Shown here: in pieces, positions 8,620 through 17,518 of the stretch
Numbering within the stretch: position 1 is the first letter of the stretch
How the letters are laid out: the number at the start of each line of letters is the position of its first letter
Assembly: GCF_006716675.1 (NCBI RefSeq)
Contig: NZ_VFPM01000001.1
Coordinates: 186,001 to 250,000, forward strand
Direction of reading: 5' to 3'
DNA length: 64,000 bases
From: Humibacillus xanthopallidus
GTDB taxonomy: Bacteria; Actinomycetota; Actinomycetes; Actinomycetales; Dermatophilaceae
Program-made: the position numbers and the translations under genes
The notes under the pieces: generated by a model
The model's input: only the letters and a program-made list of their open reading frames with translations
Databases searched by the model: none
What the model was told of the DNA's origin: nothing

Positions 8620-11600
8620 TCAGCTGGCGTGGCGGGTCCGTTCCAGCCAGTCCTTGGCGGCGATGACCTGCTTCGTGCGGTCGCTGAGCTCCGGGGGTGC
8701 GCCCTCGCCGTCCGAGCGGTTGAGGACGTCTTCGCGCAGGATGCGGTCCGCCTCGGCGTGGCGGCCTTCGGCGTCGGCGATGGCGGCGAGGTCTAGCCGC
8801 GGGATCTCCTCGTGGGGCGCGGCCAGTGCTGCGGTCTCCGCGGCGAGCCTGGCCCGGCGGAGGTCGCCTGATCGCAGGCTGTGGGTGGTGACGAGGTGGG
8901 CGACGTCGACGATGGCGCACAGCAGGTGCTGGTCGATGCGGTCGCCGTCGACGAGCCAGTACCAGCGGTCCTCTTTGAGGCTGCTGAAAGGTTGGCCCTG
9001 GACGAGCCGGAGGGCGGCGTCGAGGTCCTCGATTCCTTCGGGTCCGCGTGCTTCTCCGCGGACTCGGAGGCGGCGGAAGAGGTCGGCGTCCACGAGGACG
9101 TCGACGACCTGGTAGACGCCGACGCCGCGGGCGAGGGCGGCGGGGGCCTTCCGGGCGTCGGGGAGGTGCTTGTCGCCGGTGCGGGGGTTCACCCCGAGCC
9201 AGTCGCGCAGGATCCGGATGTAGTCGCGAGCCTTGGCCTGGGTGATGTTGAAGGTGTCGGCGAGCTCTGCCGGGGTGGCGCCGTGGGGGCGGGTGGCGAG
9301 GTAGGCGAGCATCTCGGTGAAGTAGTGCTTCCGTTTGGTGAGCGCTGTTCCGCGGGTCCGGGCGCTCACCGGCCCGAGCAGGGTCAGGCGTGGCAGCCGG
9401 CAGTCGTCGGACCACCACGCCATGAGGTCAGCATCCAGCGTGGGGTCCGCGTCGAGAACGGCGTCGCTGACTTGTGGTGTGACCTTGGGTGCGAGTGCTT
9501 GTAGGTCTTCTCGGGTCGTCGCACCCTCGTGGAGGTACTCCTCGTCCTCGAGGTCCAAGACGGTGGTGAGCGGTTCGTCGACGCTCTCCTCGTCGAGGGT
9601 CCGGGGCAGGGTGTGTTCGTCGCGGAGGGCGCCGGCCTCGTTGGTCCATGCCCGCCACCCGTCCACGGCGTCGGTGGTGGGGATGGGGACGTCGTCGAGG
9701 TCTTCGCTCTGGGCGAGCAGGGCTGCGCAGCCTTGGGCTTCGTCTGGGGTGAGGCCGACCGCGACGAGGTCGAGCCCGACGGCCGGCAGCAGGACTCGCC
9801 CGCCCGCCGACACGGTGATCTCCATCGCTGGGGGTGCGCTACTGGCATCCATGTGAGCGAGCTCGCCGCAGACGACGACGCTGGTGGCGGTGCGGCCGGC
9901 GTGGGCGTGGATGAGGTCGACCAGCTGAGTCAGGGCTGGAGTGGTCGCGGCGGGATCGGCGGCGTCGAGGATGAGCAGGCGGGCTGGCCAGGCGTCGGCG
10001 CCGGTTTGAGCGGCCCGGGCCGTGGCCACGCCGTCGCCGAGGTCCCCGGCGATGTCGTTGGCCCGGTCGAGGGTCGCGATGGCTTCGGTCAGGACGTCTG
10101 CGGCCGGGTCGCCGCCGGTGTGGACGCGGAGCCGGTCGGGGTTCATGGCGGCCACCTCGGCGCCGACGCCGATCATGTCGACCTTCACACCGTGTGACCA
10201 GGGGTTGCAGGCGATCTCGGCGAGCAGGTACCTCGCCAGGTCGCGGCTGAAGTCGGCGTCTCCGGTGATGCTGACGTCCAGGTCCTCGAGGTTGAGCAGC
10301 CAGGGGTCCCCGGTGTCGCTGGCGCCGATCGTGACCAGCAGGGGGTACGGCGCGGGCTGGTCCGGCACGGCAGGTCCCACAGCGTTGAGCGATGTTGATG
10401 CCGGCAGCGTCCAGTGCAGCTGGTCGGGTGTGCCCTGCCAGGGCGCGGCGAGCCCGGCCGGGCTGATCAGGTGCAGGCGGATCGTCGAGTCGGTCAACTC
10501 GACGGCCGCGAGCTGCGGGACGACGCTGCCGGCCCGGGCGTGGGCGGCGGCGAGGCGGCGCAGGATGTCGTCGAGATGGTCGACGGTCGGGGCGCTGTCG
10601 CCGCCGACCACGAGCACGGTCTTCTCCACCGGCGCCAGAGCCGGCTCGGGGGTGGCGATCGTCCGGCCGGGCCGGCGAGCTCTGAACTGGGCTGCCCGTC
10701 GCCGGCGCAAGCCCAGGAGCATCGACCCCGCGAGGAGCGCTCCCGCCCCGGTGAGGCCCGTCAGCATCCAGGAGGCCGGCATGTCGCCCTGATGGTCCGT
10801 GACCGACGGTTCCTCGACTGACGCCCCGGGAGTTGCTGTCGGCGCGGATCTGCTGGTGGCTGTGCGGTTTTCGGCTGGTCGGGGCGGCGGTTGTGTCGTC
10901 GGTGTCGCGCCCTCGGCCGCGGTCGTCGTCGAGCCGGCCACGCCAGTGGATTCTCGGGCTGGGGCGGGTGACCATGTCTTGCCGCCATGCTCGGGTGCTG
11001 GCCGTTGGGGGACGTGACCCTCCGGCGACGGGGCGGGCGTGGGCGGTGGCTGGGTGTCCGGTTCGTCGACTGCCGGGATGGTGAGGACCCATCCGGGGCG
11101 GATGAGGTCCGGGTCGCGCAGCTGTTCGCCATCCGGCTGGGGGGTGCCTGTGGAGGCGTCGAATATCTCTGGGTAGCGGTTGGCAGCCCCCAACTGCTCC
11201 TGGGAGATGCCGGAGAGGGTGTCGCCCGGCTGCACGGTGACGGTGCGTTCCCCCGTGTCGTCCGCTTCCTGGTGGCTCTCGGGTGCCCGGTTCGCTGGTG
11301 CGGCTGCGGTGGGCACGGTCAGGGTCCACCCCGGCTGGATGAGGTCCGGGTCGGTCAGTCGCGCGCCGCCGGGCTGGCGGGTGTCCTTGGAGGCTTCGAA
11401 GATCTCCGGGTACCGGCCCCCGACCCCCAGCCGCTCCTGGGCGATCTGGGAGAGCGTGTCCCCCGGCTCCACCGTCACGGTGTTCACGGTGTTCGTGGTT
11501 TCTGCGGTGACTGTGGTGGTCTCGCGGGGGATGACGAGCACGGTGCCTGGGGTGAGGAAGCCTGGCCTGTCTCCGAGTACGTCGGTGTTGAGGGCGGCGA

Positions 11601-12279
11601 TCTCCGTGAAGCGCGCCCCGGTGCCGAGGCGCTGTTCGGCGATCGACCACAGCGACTCGCCCCGTTTCACCGTGTGGGTCGGCAACGGCGGGGCACTCCC
11701 CCGCTGGCTCCCGCGGCTGGTGCTCAGGTGGTCTCTCGCCGCGGCGGCGACTCCGGTGGCGGCGTTGACGGGTCGCGCTTCCTGCGGGGTGCCGTTGTTT
11801 TCCGTGTGGGCCCCGGCGGGGATCTCAACAGCGGCAGCGACAACCGCGGGTGAACTCGCGATCGTCGCGGCCTTGGCCGGCTGGGCGCCGACGGGTGCGG
11901 TGATGAAGAGCAGCAGCGCGGCGCTGACCAGGTTCCGTGCGGCCACCTGGGGCATCGCCAGCCCCGGGAGCCGGGGAGCGCGGACCCCGCGTAGCCGGGA
12001 GATCACCTCGAGGACAATGGATCCCGCGAGGAGGAGCCAGGCAGCCCAGCCGACGATCGTGAGCACGCCGAGCACGAGGGACCCGTCGTCCGGGCTGGTC
12101 AGCGCCGCCCACAACCGGCTCATCGAGGGCACGGACGGGATCGTGTCCGGTATGGGGTCGGCGCCCACGGTCAGCAACGCGGCGGGGAGGCCGAGCAGGA
12201 TCGCGGTCAGCCCGGCCGCCGCGGCCAGGCCGATCAGACGGGCCCGCAGCCGGGCGCCCCGCTCAGTCCCGAGGGTCAT
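8620..12279 (-). CDS. Large membrane protein with three LysM domains and C-terminal BTAD-like domain
   Basis: This 1219-aa protein is the last gene of the Tad pilus operon. In order it has: hydrophobic segments near 14-38, 66-92 and 115-137; three LysM domains at about 202-251, 268-323 and 346-402 (each opening with a V-x-x-G-(E/D)-(S/T)-L core); a Pro/Thr-rich linker; a further membrane segment at about 503-523; a long soluble region; and a C-terminal region from about 975 that resembles a winged-helix plus a bacterial transcriptional activator (BTAD, TPR-like) domain. LysM normally binds peptidoglycan and BTAD mediates protein contacts in SARP-type regulators. I infer a wall-anchored scaffold or sensor linked to pilus assembly. 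The ATG at 12279 overlaps the upstream stop (ATGA); the upstream extension is a shadow. Confidence 0.85.
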   Translation of the reverse strand: MTLGTERGARLRARLIGLAAAAGLTAILLGLPAALLTVGADPIPDTIPSVPSMSRLWAALTSPDDGSLVLGVLTIVGWAAWLLLAGSIVLEVISRLRGVRAPRLPGLAMPQVAARNLVSAALLLFITAPVGAQPAKAATIASSPAVVAAAVEIPAGAHTENNGTPQEARPVNAATGVAAAARDHLSTSRGSQRGSAPPLPTHTVKRGESLWSIAEQRLGTGARFTEIAALNTDVLGDRPGFLTPGTVLVIPRETTTVTAETTNTVNTVTVEPGDTLSQIAQERLGVGGRYPEIFEASKDTRQPGGARLTDPDLIQPGWTLTVPTAAAPANRAPESHQEADDTGERTVTVQPGDTLSGISQEQLGAANRYPEIFDASTGTPQPDGEQLRDPDLIRPGWVLTIPAVDEPDTQPPPTPAPSPEGHVPQRPAPEHGGKTWSPAPARESTGVAGSTTTAAEGATPTTQPPPRPAENRTATSRSAPTATPGASVEEPSVTDHQGDMPASWMLTGLTGAGALLAGSMLLGLRRRRAAQFRARRPGRTIATPEPALAPVEKTVLVVGGDSAPTVDHLDDILRRLAAAHARAGSVVPQLAAVELTDSTIRLHLISPAGLAAPWQGTPDQLHWTLPASTSLNAVGPAVPDQPAPYPLLVTIGASDTGDPWLLNLEDLDVSITGDADFSRDLARYLLAEIACNPWSHGVKVDMIGVGAEVAAMNPDRLRVHTGGDPAADVLTEAIATLDRANDIAGDLGDGVATARAAQTGADAWPARLLILDAADPAATTPALTQLVDLIHAHAGRTATSVVVCGELAHMDASSAPPAMEITVSAGGRVLLPAVGLDLVAVGLTPDEAQGCAALLAQSEDLDDVPIPTTDAVDGWRAWTNEAGALRDEHTLPRTLDEESVDEPLTTVLDLEDEEYLHEGATTREDLQALAPKVTPQVSDAVLDADPTLDADLMAWWSDDCRLPRLTLLGPVSARTRGTALTKRKHYFTEMLAYLATRPHGATPAELADTFNITQAKARDYIRILRDWLGVNPRTGDKHLPDARKAPAALARGVGVYQVVDVLVDADLFRRLRVRGEARGPEGIEDLDAALRLVQGQPFSSLKEDRWYWLVDGDRIDQHLLCAIVDVAHLVTTHSLRSGDLRRARLAAETAALAAPHEEIPRLDLAAIADAEGRHAEADRILREDVLNRSDGEGAPPELSDRTKQVIAAKDWLERTRHAS

Positions 12280-12815
12280 TGCTCGACCCCGTCGACGGAG
12301 CGGGTGGTGCGGGAGTCGGCGGCCCCGTGGACGGTGAACGAGCTCAGCCCGATGATGCCTAGGAACGTGCACTCGTAGGTCGCCGTGGTGGTGACGTGCA
12401 CGGTCTGACCGTCCACGACCGTCGCGGTCCCGGTCAGGCCCGACCCGGCGAGGTAGGTCTGGGCGGCTCTTCGGGCGGCCGTCGGGTCGACGGTGACCCC
12501 GTCGCCGCGGACCGCTGCCGCCGCCTGCAGCTGCTGGCCGCCGGCGCGGGCAGCCTGGCGGGCGACGTCCTGGGCGCGCTGCTGGGCGCCGACCTTGCCT
12601 CCGAGGTCGACGGCGAGCCCGACGAGGATGATCATGACGAGGCCGCTGGCTGCCAGCCAGATGCTCACCGAGCCGCAGTCGCGTGCCATCCTCGTAAGTT
12701 GGCGGCGTTCACGAATTGTCCAGCGCTCAGGGCTCGGTCGCCGTGTCGCCGTGCTCGTCGTCCACCTCGTGCTCGTCGTGCTCCTCGTGCTCCTCGTGCT
12801 CGTCGTCATGGTCAT
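12276..12815 (-). CDS. TadE/TadG-like pilus-associated protein (third pseudopilin)
   Basis: A 179-aa protein with one membrane segment near residues 51-70, preceded by DCGSVSIW. This resembles the prepilin site G|xxxxE, but position +5 is Trp instead of Glu, so processing by a prepilin peptidase is doubtful. The exported part has a single Cys and ends in SVDGVEQ. The ATG at 12815 overlaps the upstream stop as TGATG and its own stop overlaps the LysM gene as ATGA, so all are coupled. Residues 1-30 are a low-complexity Thr/Ser/Arg stretch encoded by a short repeat. An internal ATG at 12689 (MARDCGSVS) would remove it and is a possible true start. Confidence 0.75.
   Translation of the reverse strand: MTMTTSTRSTRSTTSTRWTTSTATRRPSPERWTIRERRQLTRMARDCGSVSIWLAASGLVMIILVGLAVDLGGKVGAQQRAQDVARQAARAGGQQLQAAAAVRGDGVTVDPTAARRAAQTYLAGSGLTGTATVVDGQTVHVTTTATYECTFLGIIGLSSFTVHGAADSRTTRSVDGVEQ
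12749..12810 (-). repeat. Low-complexity short repeat across the TadE-like gene junction
   Basis: The minus strand repeats GAGCACGAGGAGCACGA-type units. In the annotated frame it reads as Thr/Ser/Arg. In the neighbouring frame it reads almost only Asp, Glu and His and ends at a TGA shortly after. Such repeats change length easily, so this junction may be phase-variable or prone to assembly error. Confidence 0.6.
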
Positions 12816-13279
12816 CACCGTTCTCGGTAGGTGTCGATGGCGGACCGCGTCGTGGCGGTGACGGTCTTGCTGCCGGGGACGCCGGGCGCGGACAGGTCGG
12901 CGAGGTTGACCTCGCAGGTCACGGTCGCGGTGACCTGGGCGGGGGTGCCGACCGGGGCGGCGAACCCGGTCGTGTCGACCGCCACTGCCGTGCTGGCGCA
13001 GGTGATCCCTTGGCTGGCCAGGGTGGAGCTGGCTGAGGAGGACGCGGCCCCTTCCGCGTCTCCTTGGGTTCGGGAGATCGACGCCGAGCGGGCTGCGCTG
13101 TTGGCGGCCGCCTCGACGGCCTGGTGCGCGATGGCCATCCGGCCGGCGAAGATGATGAGCGCGACGAAGAGCAGGAACGCGGGGACTCCGATCACGGTCT
13201 CGATGACGGCCGAGCCACGTTCGGTGCCCTTCTGACGGCACTGGAGACGGGGGCACCGGGGGTGTGGAGGGCTGCTCAT
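12815..13279 (-). CDS. TadE-like pseudopilin
   Basis: A 154-aa TadE-family protein of the Flp pilus machinery. ERGSAVIETVIG gives a good prepilin-type site (G before SAVIE, with Glu at +5), followed by a membrane segment near residues 25-45; the rest would be exported. Two Cys in the exported part (CAST and CEVN) could form a disulfide. It overlaps both neighbours (ATGA upstream, TGATG downstream). In this family TadE proteins are minor pilins or assembly factors. The C-terminal end abuts the low-complexity repeat, and a frameshift there would add an acidic His-rich tail. Confidence 0.85.
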   Translation of the reverse strand: MSSPPHPRCPRLQCRQKGTERGSAVIETVIGVPAFLLFVALIIFAGRMAIAHQAVEAAANSAARSASISRTQGDAEGAASSSASSTLASQGITCASTAVAVDTTGFAAPVGTPAQVTATVTCEVNLADLSAPGVPGSKTVTATTRSAIDTYRER

Positions 13280-13692
13280 CGGGTGATCCGTTCGACGGGC
13301 ACCGTCGCCGACTGCCGCACGGAGGGCGACCAGCCCGGGATGACGCTGAGCGAGGTCCCGGTGACGGTCACGGTCGCGACCTGCGTCGTCCGGCTGCTTG
13401 TGACGTGGGTGCTCTTGAGGACGTCGTCGCCGCCGGCCGCGGCGACGAAGGATGCCGCGGCGGCTGCCCCGGCTCCCCCGCTGCCGTCCTCGACCGAGGA
13501 GGCGCGCGCTCCTTCCTGCGCTGCGGCGATCGCGACGGACCTCGCGTGGTAGAACAGCGCCGCCTGCATCCCGAGGAACATGACCGTGAAGAGCACCGGC
13601 AGCAGCAGCACCATCTGGATCGAGGCGGACCCGCGCTCGGATGGCCCCGCCGCGGTCCGGCGGCGCTGTCTGGGCGCCCGGGTGCTGCTCAC
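13276..13692 (-). CDS. tadE: TadE-like pseudopilin
   Basis: A 138-aa protein with the TadE layout: a short basic N-terminus, ERGSASIQMVLLLPVLF marking the processing site and membrane segment (about 21-45), then a small exported domain. The +5 residue after the cleavage Gly is Gln instead of Glu. The sequence HARSVAIAAAQEGARAS is typical of the family. It lies 25 bases downstream of the flp pilin gene and overlaps the next TadE-like gene by ATGA, so it belongs to the same transcript. Confidence 0.87.
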   Translation of the reverse strand: MSSTRAPRQRRRTAAGPSERGSASIQMVLLLPVLFTVMFLGMQAALFYHARSVAIAAAQEGARASSVEDGSGGAGAAAAASFVAAAGGDDVLKSTHVTSSRTTQVATVTVTGTSLSVIPGWSPSVRQSATVPVERITR

Positions 13693-13717
13693 GCTCGGCC
13701 TGCGGATCCGGTGGCTG

Positions 13718-13951
13718 TTATCGGATGCTGCCGGCCTTGGAGGTCACGTAGTTGGTGATGGCGGCGACGACGATCCCGACGATGCCGATGATCGCGACCG
13801 CCCAGATCACCATCTCCATCGTGACCGCACCCCGGTCCGGGACAAGGTCCTCACTGGGCTTCGGGTTGTGTGCTCGGCGGGCCTCCAGGGTGGCCGCCCT
13901 GTCCGTGAGGGTGGCGCCGAGGATGTGCAGGGTCGCTGCGAGGTAGTGCAT
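13718..13951 (-). CDS. flp: Flp-type pilin
   Basis: A 77-aa protein and the probable major subunit of the pilus. The processing motif DRG|AVTME fits the class IVb G|xxxxE rule, with Glu at +5, and is followed by one hydrophobic helix (about 45-66). The mature pilin would be about 37 residues, normal for Flp. The ATG at 13951 has a strong AGGAG site 7 bases upstream and is the best start; the longer upstream frame overlaps nothing real. A gap of about 125 bases separates it from tadC, the only large gap inside the operon. It could hold a separate promoter for the abundant pilin. Confidence 0.9.
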   Translation of the reverse strand: MHYLAATLHILGATLTDRAATLEARRAHNPKPSEDLVPDRGAVTMEMVIWAVAIIGIVGIVVAAITNYVTSKAGSIR

Positions 13952-14076
13952 GAGTCTCTCCTGTCGTCGTGTATCTGCCGGATGGTCCCGAGTTTCCCCG
14001 GGGTGTTCACGAGCGCTGGGGTGGTGCGGGTAGTGCGAATTCGTTTGCGGTCCAGTCCTGGTGGAGTCCTCTAGAG

Positions 14077-14991
14077 TCAGGTGTCGCCCATGACCCGCAG
14101 CAGCGCGGGCGCGACGAGGATGGCGAGGAAGATGACGCCGAGCAGGCTCATCGGGATGGACATGCGTTCGCCGACCTCGTTGGCCTTGGCCTTCTCGGCG
14201 CCGAGCATCGCGGCGCGCATCCCCGCGGACCGAGCGCGCAGGTTGGAGTAGATCTGCGCGCCCTCCTCCCCGGAGAGGCGCGTGATGTCGGCCAGGTCCT
14301 GCAGCTCGGGCAGGCCGAGCTCGTCGGCGAGGTTGCGCAGCGCGTCCCACGGGGTCAGGCCGGACCAGCGGGTCCGGGCCAGCTCCTCACCGAGGCGCCG
14401 GAACACCCAGGAGTCGCCGACGTCGGCGGCGGCCTCCATCGCCTGCCGCGGGCCCGCTCCGCTGTTGCGTTCGAGGGCGACGAGGTCGATGTAGGCGCCC
14501 AGAGCGCGAGCGAACTCGGCACGGGCCTTCTTCGCGTCGTCGCGGGCGTTGTAGTCGGGCAGGAAGAAGAAGACCACCGCCGCTCCGAGGGACGCGATGA
14601 CGGGGATGACGACGGGGACGGGCAGGCGCAGCAGGGTGAAGAAGGTCGCGAGCAGGGGCGGGGCCAGCAGCCCCAGCCCGGCGAACATCAGCTTCTCCCC
14701 GTAGAAGCGGCTCACCGGGATCCGCAGGATCGCCAGCTCCTTGACCGGGACGCTGCCCCACGCCCCGGCGGGCAGCGTCTTCATCCCCCACAGCCCGAGC
14801 CGTTCCCGCGCATCCGTCCCGCCCGCCTCCGCTTGGCCGAGATCTCCGCGGGGCCGGGTGTTGTTGGGTGAGAGCCGATTGAGGGCATCACCCAGGTCCG
14901 GGTCGGCTGGGGTGAGACGCCACACGATCAGGGCGACGCCGAGCCCGACGAGCCCGCCCGCGAGGATCGCCAGCTGCAGTCCAGTGGGCAT
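14077..14991 (-). CDS. tadC: Tad pilus inner-membrane platform protein TadC
   Basis: A 304-aa type II secretion F (T2SSF) family membrane protein. Hydrophobic segments are seen near 4-24, 105-145 and 280-300, around a cytoplasmic helical domain with RQAMEAAADVGDSWVFRRLG and LADITRLSGEEGAQIYSNLR. It forms the membrane platform with TadB. The ATG at 14991 overlaps the tadB stop (TGATG). Length and order are normal for actinobacterial Tad loci. Confidence 0.88.
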   Translation of the reverse strand: MPTGLQLAILAGGLVGLGVALIVWRLTPADPDLGDALNRLSPNNTRPRGDLGQAEAGGTDARERLGLWGMKTLPAGAWGSVPVKELAILRIPVSRFYGEKLMFAGLGLLAPPLLATFFTLLRLPVPVVIPVIASLGAAVVFFFLPDYNARDDAKKARAEFARALGAYIDLVALERNSGAGPRQAMEAAADVGDSWVFRRLGEELARTRWSGLTPWDALRNLADELGLPELQDLADITRLSGEEGAQIYSNLRARSAGMRAAMLGAEKAKANEVGERMSIPMSLLGVIFLAILVAPALLRVMGDT

Positions 14992-15884
14992 CAGCGAGCC
15001 GCCTCCTTCGCGGCCGCGCCGATGAACCGCGGAAGGCTCGCCCCGATGGCCATCCGCTTCATCCAGACCAGGGTCGCCACGTAAAGGCTCAGCATGACGA
15101 CGAGGATGATCTGTCCGAACGGGGTCGCGTAGGGGGTGATGTAGTCGCCGGTCAGGGCGAGGACCGCGAGGACGCCGATGGTGATGATGGTGACCCACCG
15201 TGCCGTCGAGCGCGGTTTGGCCCGGTCGGCCTCGATCTCGCGTCGGGCCCTCACGTCGGCGGCGACGGACTCCGCGAGGGCTTCCAGGACGCTGGCGACG
15301 CCGGCGCCGCGGCGGCGGGCGCCGAGGATGAGGTTGGCGGCGACGAGGTCGCCGGTCGCGTCGTCGAGCTCGTCGGCGAAGGCCCGCAACGCCCGTTCGG
15401 TGCCCCACCGGGCCCGCAGCCGGGACGCGAGCCGGGTGACTTCGGGCCGGATCTCCTCCGGCGTGGAGCGGAGGGTGGAGATGAGGGCCTGCTCGAGGCC
15501 GACGCCTGCGGTGAGGATGCCTGACAGGGAGCGGGTCCACTCCTCCATCGCCTCGAGGCGCTCGATCTTGCTCGCCGACTCCGGCGAGGACAACAGGTAC
15601 GGCAGCCCCGCCAAAGTGGCTGGGACGATGAGGATCGCGACGACCCACCCGGTCAACACTGCCGCCAGGACACCGATCGCGAGACCGGCCAGGAGCAGCC
15701 GCTGGCTGCGCCGACTCACCCCCGCGAGCCGTGGCCGGCGTGACCCTGGCGACCCGGGCGACCCGGGCGGGCGCCGCCGGCAAAGCGAGTCTGCTTCGGC
15801 CGGTCGTGGCCGGAGGCCCAGGACGAGCCCGAGCAGGCCCGCGACGACGAGCGCGCCGGCCACGGCCGGGATCAGCGGCGTCAT
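14991..15884 (-). CDS. tadB: Tad pilus inner-membrane platform protein TadB
   Basis: A 297-aa T2SSF-family protein. It has an N-terminal membrane segment, two more near 65-100, the cytoplasmic T2SSF domain (LSGILTAGVGLEQALIST near 125, then GARRRGAGVASVLEALAE) and two C-terminal membrane segments. I chose the ATG at 15884, which overlaps the tadA stop as ATGA; the longer frame upstream is a shadow of tadA. A Pro/Gly/Arg-rich linker near 30-50 is unusual but harmless in this family. Confidence 0.88.
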   Translation of the reverse strand: MTPLIPAVAGALVVAGLLGLVLGLRPRPAEADSLCRRRPPGSPGSPGSRRPRLAGVSRRSQRLLLAGLAIGVLAAVLTGWVVAILIVPATLAGLPYLLSSPESASKIERLEAMEEWTRSLSGILTAGVGLEQALISTLRSTPEEIRPEVTRLASRLRARWGTERALRAFADELDDATGDLVAANLILGARRRGAGVASVLEALAESVAADVRARREIEADRAKPRSTARWVTIITIGVLAVLALTGDYITPYATPFGQIILVVMLSLYVATLVWMKRMAIGASLPRFIGAAAKEAAR

Positions 15885-17518
15885 GACGCGGCCTCGTCCC
15901 CGAGCCCGTGACCCTGCCCGTAGAAGCCGGCCAGGTCGAAGCCCCACTGCTGCAGGTCGCGGTAGTCATCCGGCAGCACGTTCGGGGTTGCCATGCGCGC
16001 CCCGGGCGTGGTCGCGAAGACCTTCTGCACGGCGTAGCCCTTCTCCCGCTCGCCCGGGGTGACGGTGATGACCTCAGAGACCCAGCGGGCCCGTTGCGTG
16101 GTGCCGTCGGCAAGCGGGCTGGTCTCCAGGTGGACGTGCACGACGAGGTTGATGCTGGCGGCGATGGCGCGCACGGCGTAGTCGTGGGTCACGTGCGGCC
16201 CGGCTTCCATAGCGCAGGTGACGAGCTTGTTGATCGCCCCTTCGGCGTTGACGGCGTGCGTCGTGCTGATTGACCCGGCGCCGGACTCCATCGCTTTGAG
16301 CATCGCGAGGATCTCGTGGCCGCGGACCTCGCCGACGATCTGCCGGGAGAGGTTGAACCGGAACGAGTCGAACAGTGCCTCGCTGAGGGTGAATTCGCCC
16401 GCCTGCCGCCCGTCCGCGCCGCGCTCGCCCGACCCGGGCCGGGCCTCCCACGCGAAGACGATCGGGTGGGTCTCGGTCAGCTCGTGCAGGTGCAGCTCGT
16501 ACTCGGTCTCGAAGGTGCCGATGATCTCGTGCCGCGGGATCTCTGCGCACAACGCGCGCACCAACGTCGTCTTGCCCGCCCCCTGCGCCCCCGACACGAC
16601 GATGGACTTGCGGGCCCGGACCGCCGCCCGCAGGAACGAGGCGGCCGTCTCGGACAGGTTGCCCCGCGCCACGAGATCAGCGAGGGTCACCTGCCGCAGC
16701 CGGTGCCGGCGGATCACCATCGACGGGCGCGGCATCACCCACGCGACCGCGGCCAGCCGCGCCCCACCGTCCAGGCGCAGGTGCAGCTTCGGCTGCGCCT
16801 CGGAGAACGGCCGCGCGTTCGCCTCGGACCGGCTCGCCAGGAACACGAGGAAGTCGATGAGCTCCTGGTCGCTGTTCGCGACAGCCGGACCGGGCACCAT
16901 CCGCCCGTCGGTCAGCTCGAGGGTCACCCGGTCGCAGCCGGTGACGATGATGTTCTCGACCCGGTCGTCATCCACCAGCGGCTGCAGCCTCCCCAGACCG
17001 AACAGCGAATCGTCCAGGGCCTGAGCCATCTCGTCCTGCTCGGCCACGCTCCACTGGGCCTGCCCCGCCTCGACCCGGGCCACCGACTCGTCGTTGAGCA
17101 GGTCCAGGATGATCGCGCGCCCACGCTCCCGCTGCACGAGCTGCGATAGGTGCGCCCGCTCCTCCCCGAGAGCGGCGCTGAGCCGGTCGGAGGCCTGCTG
17201 CCGCAGCGCCGCCACCAGCTCCCAGTCCAGCTCGTTCCCGTATGCCGCCCGCACCGGACGCAGGTCCCCCCGAGTCCGCTCGGGCAGGTCTGGCGACGAA
17301 ACTCGCTCTGGGTCACGCTCGGGCGTCGGCCGCATCGTGAAGGTGCCCCGCACGCGCCCAGGCCGCGACGGAGCCGAGGTCCCTGCCGGTGGTGACGCGG
17401 GCGTCTGCGCTGCTGGCGGTGTCGCGAACAGCGGCAGCGACGTCGGATCGGTCGGGTCCATCGAATCCCTGGTGTCCGCCGACCGTGCAGGGCTCGAGAA
17501 GCTGGCCTGCTCGTTCAT
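15881..17518 (-). CDS. tadA: Tad pilus assembly ATPase TadA/CpaF
   Basis: A 545-aa hexameric secretion ATPase that powers Flp pilus assembly at the inner membrane. Residues 1-90 form a disordered Pro/Ser-rich extension. The N-terminal domain runs to about 290, with IIVTGCDRVTLEL. Walker A is GAQGAGKT at 310-317; FETEYELHLHE gives the acidic Asp-box region, followed by a Walker B region near LSRQIVGEVRG and the His-box STTHA. All catalytic motifs are intact. It starts with an ATG overlapping the stop of the TadZ-like gene and ends overlapping tadB, so coupling is tight. Secretion ATPases of T4SS (VirB11) are related, but the neighbours settle Tad. Confidence 0.93.
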   Translation of the reverse strand: MNEQASFSSPARSADTRDSMDPTDPTSLPLFATPPAAQTPASPPAGTSAPSRPGRVRGTFTMRPTPERDPERVSSPDLPERTRGDLRPVRAAYGNELDWELVAALRQQASDRLSAALGEERAHLSQLVQRERGRAIILDLLNDESVARVEAGQAQWSVAEQDEMAQALDDSLFGLGRLQPLVDDDRVENIIVTGCDRVTLELTDGRMVPGPAVANSDQELIDFLVFLASRSEANARPFSEAQPKLHLRLDGGARLAAVAWVMPRPSMVIRRHRLRQVTLADLVARGNLSETAASFLRAAVRARKSIVVSGAQGAGKTTLVRALCAEIPRHEIIGTFETEYELHLHELTETHPIVFAWEARPGSGERGADGRQAGEFTLSEALFDSFRFNLSRQIVGEVRGHEILAMLKAMESGAGSISTTHAVNAEGAINKLVTCAMEAGPHVTHDYAVRAIAASINLVVHVHLETSPLADGTTQRARWVSEVITVTPGEREKGYAVQKVFATTPGARMATPNVLPDDYRDLQQWGFDLAGFYGQGHGLGDEAAS

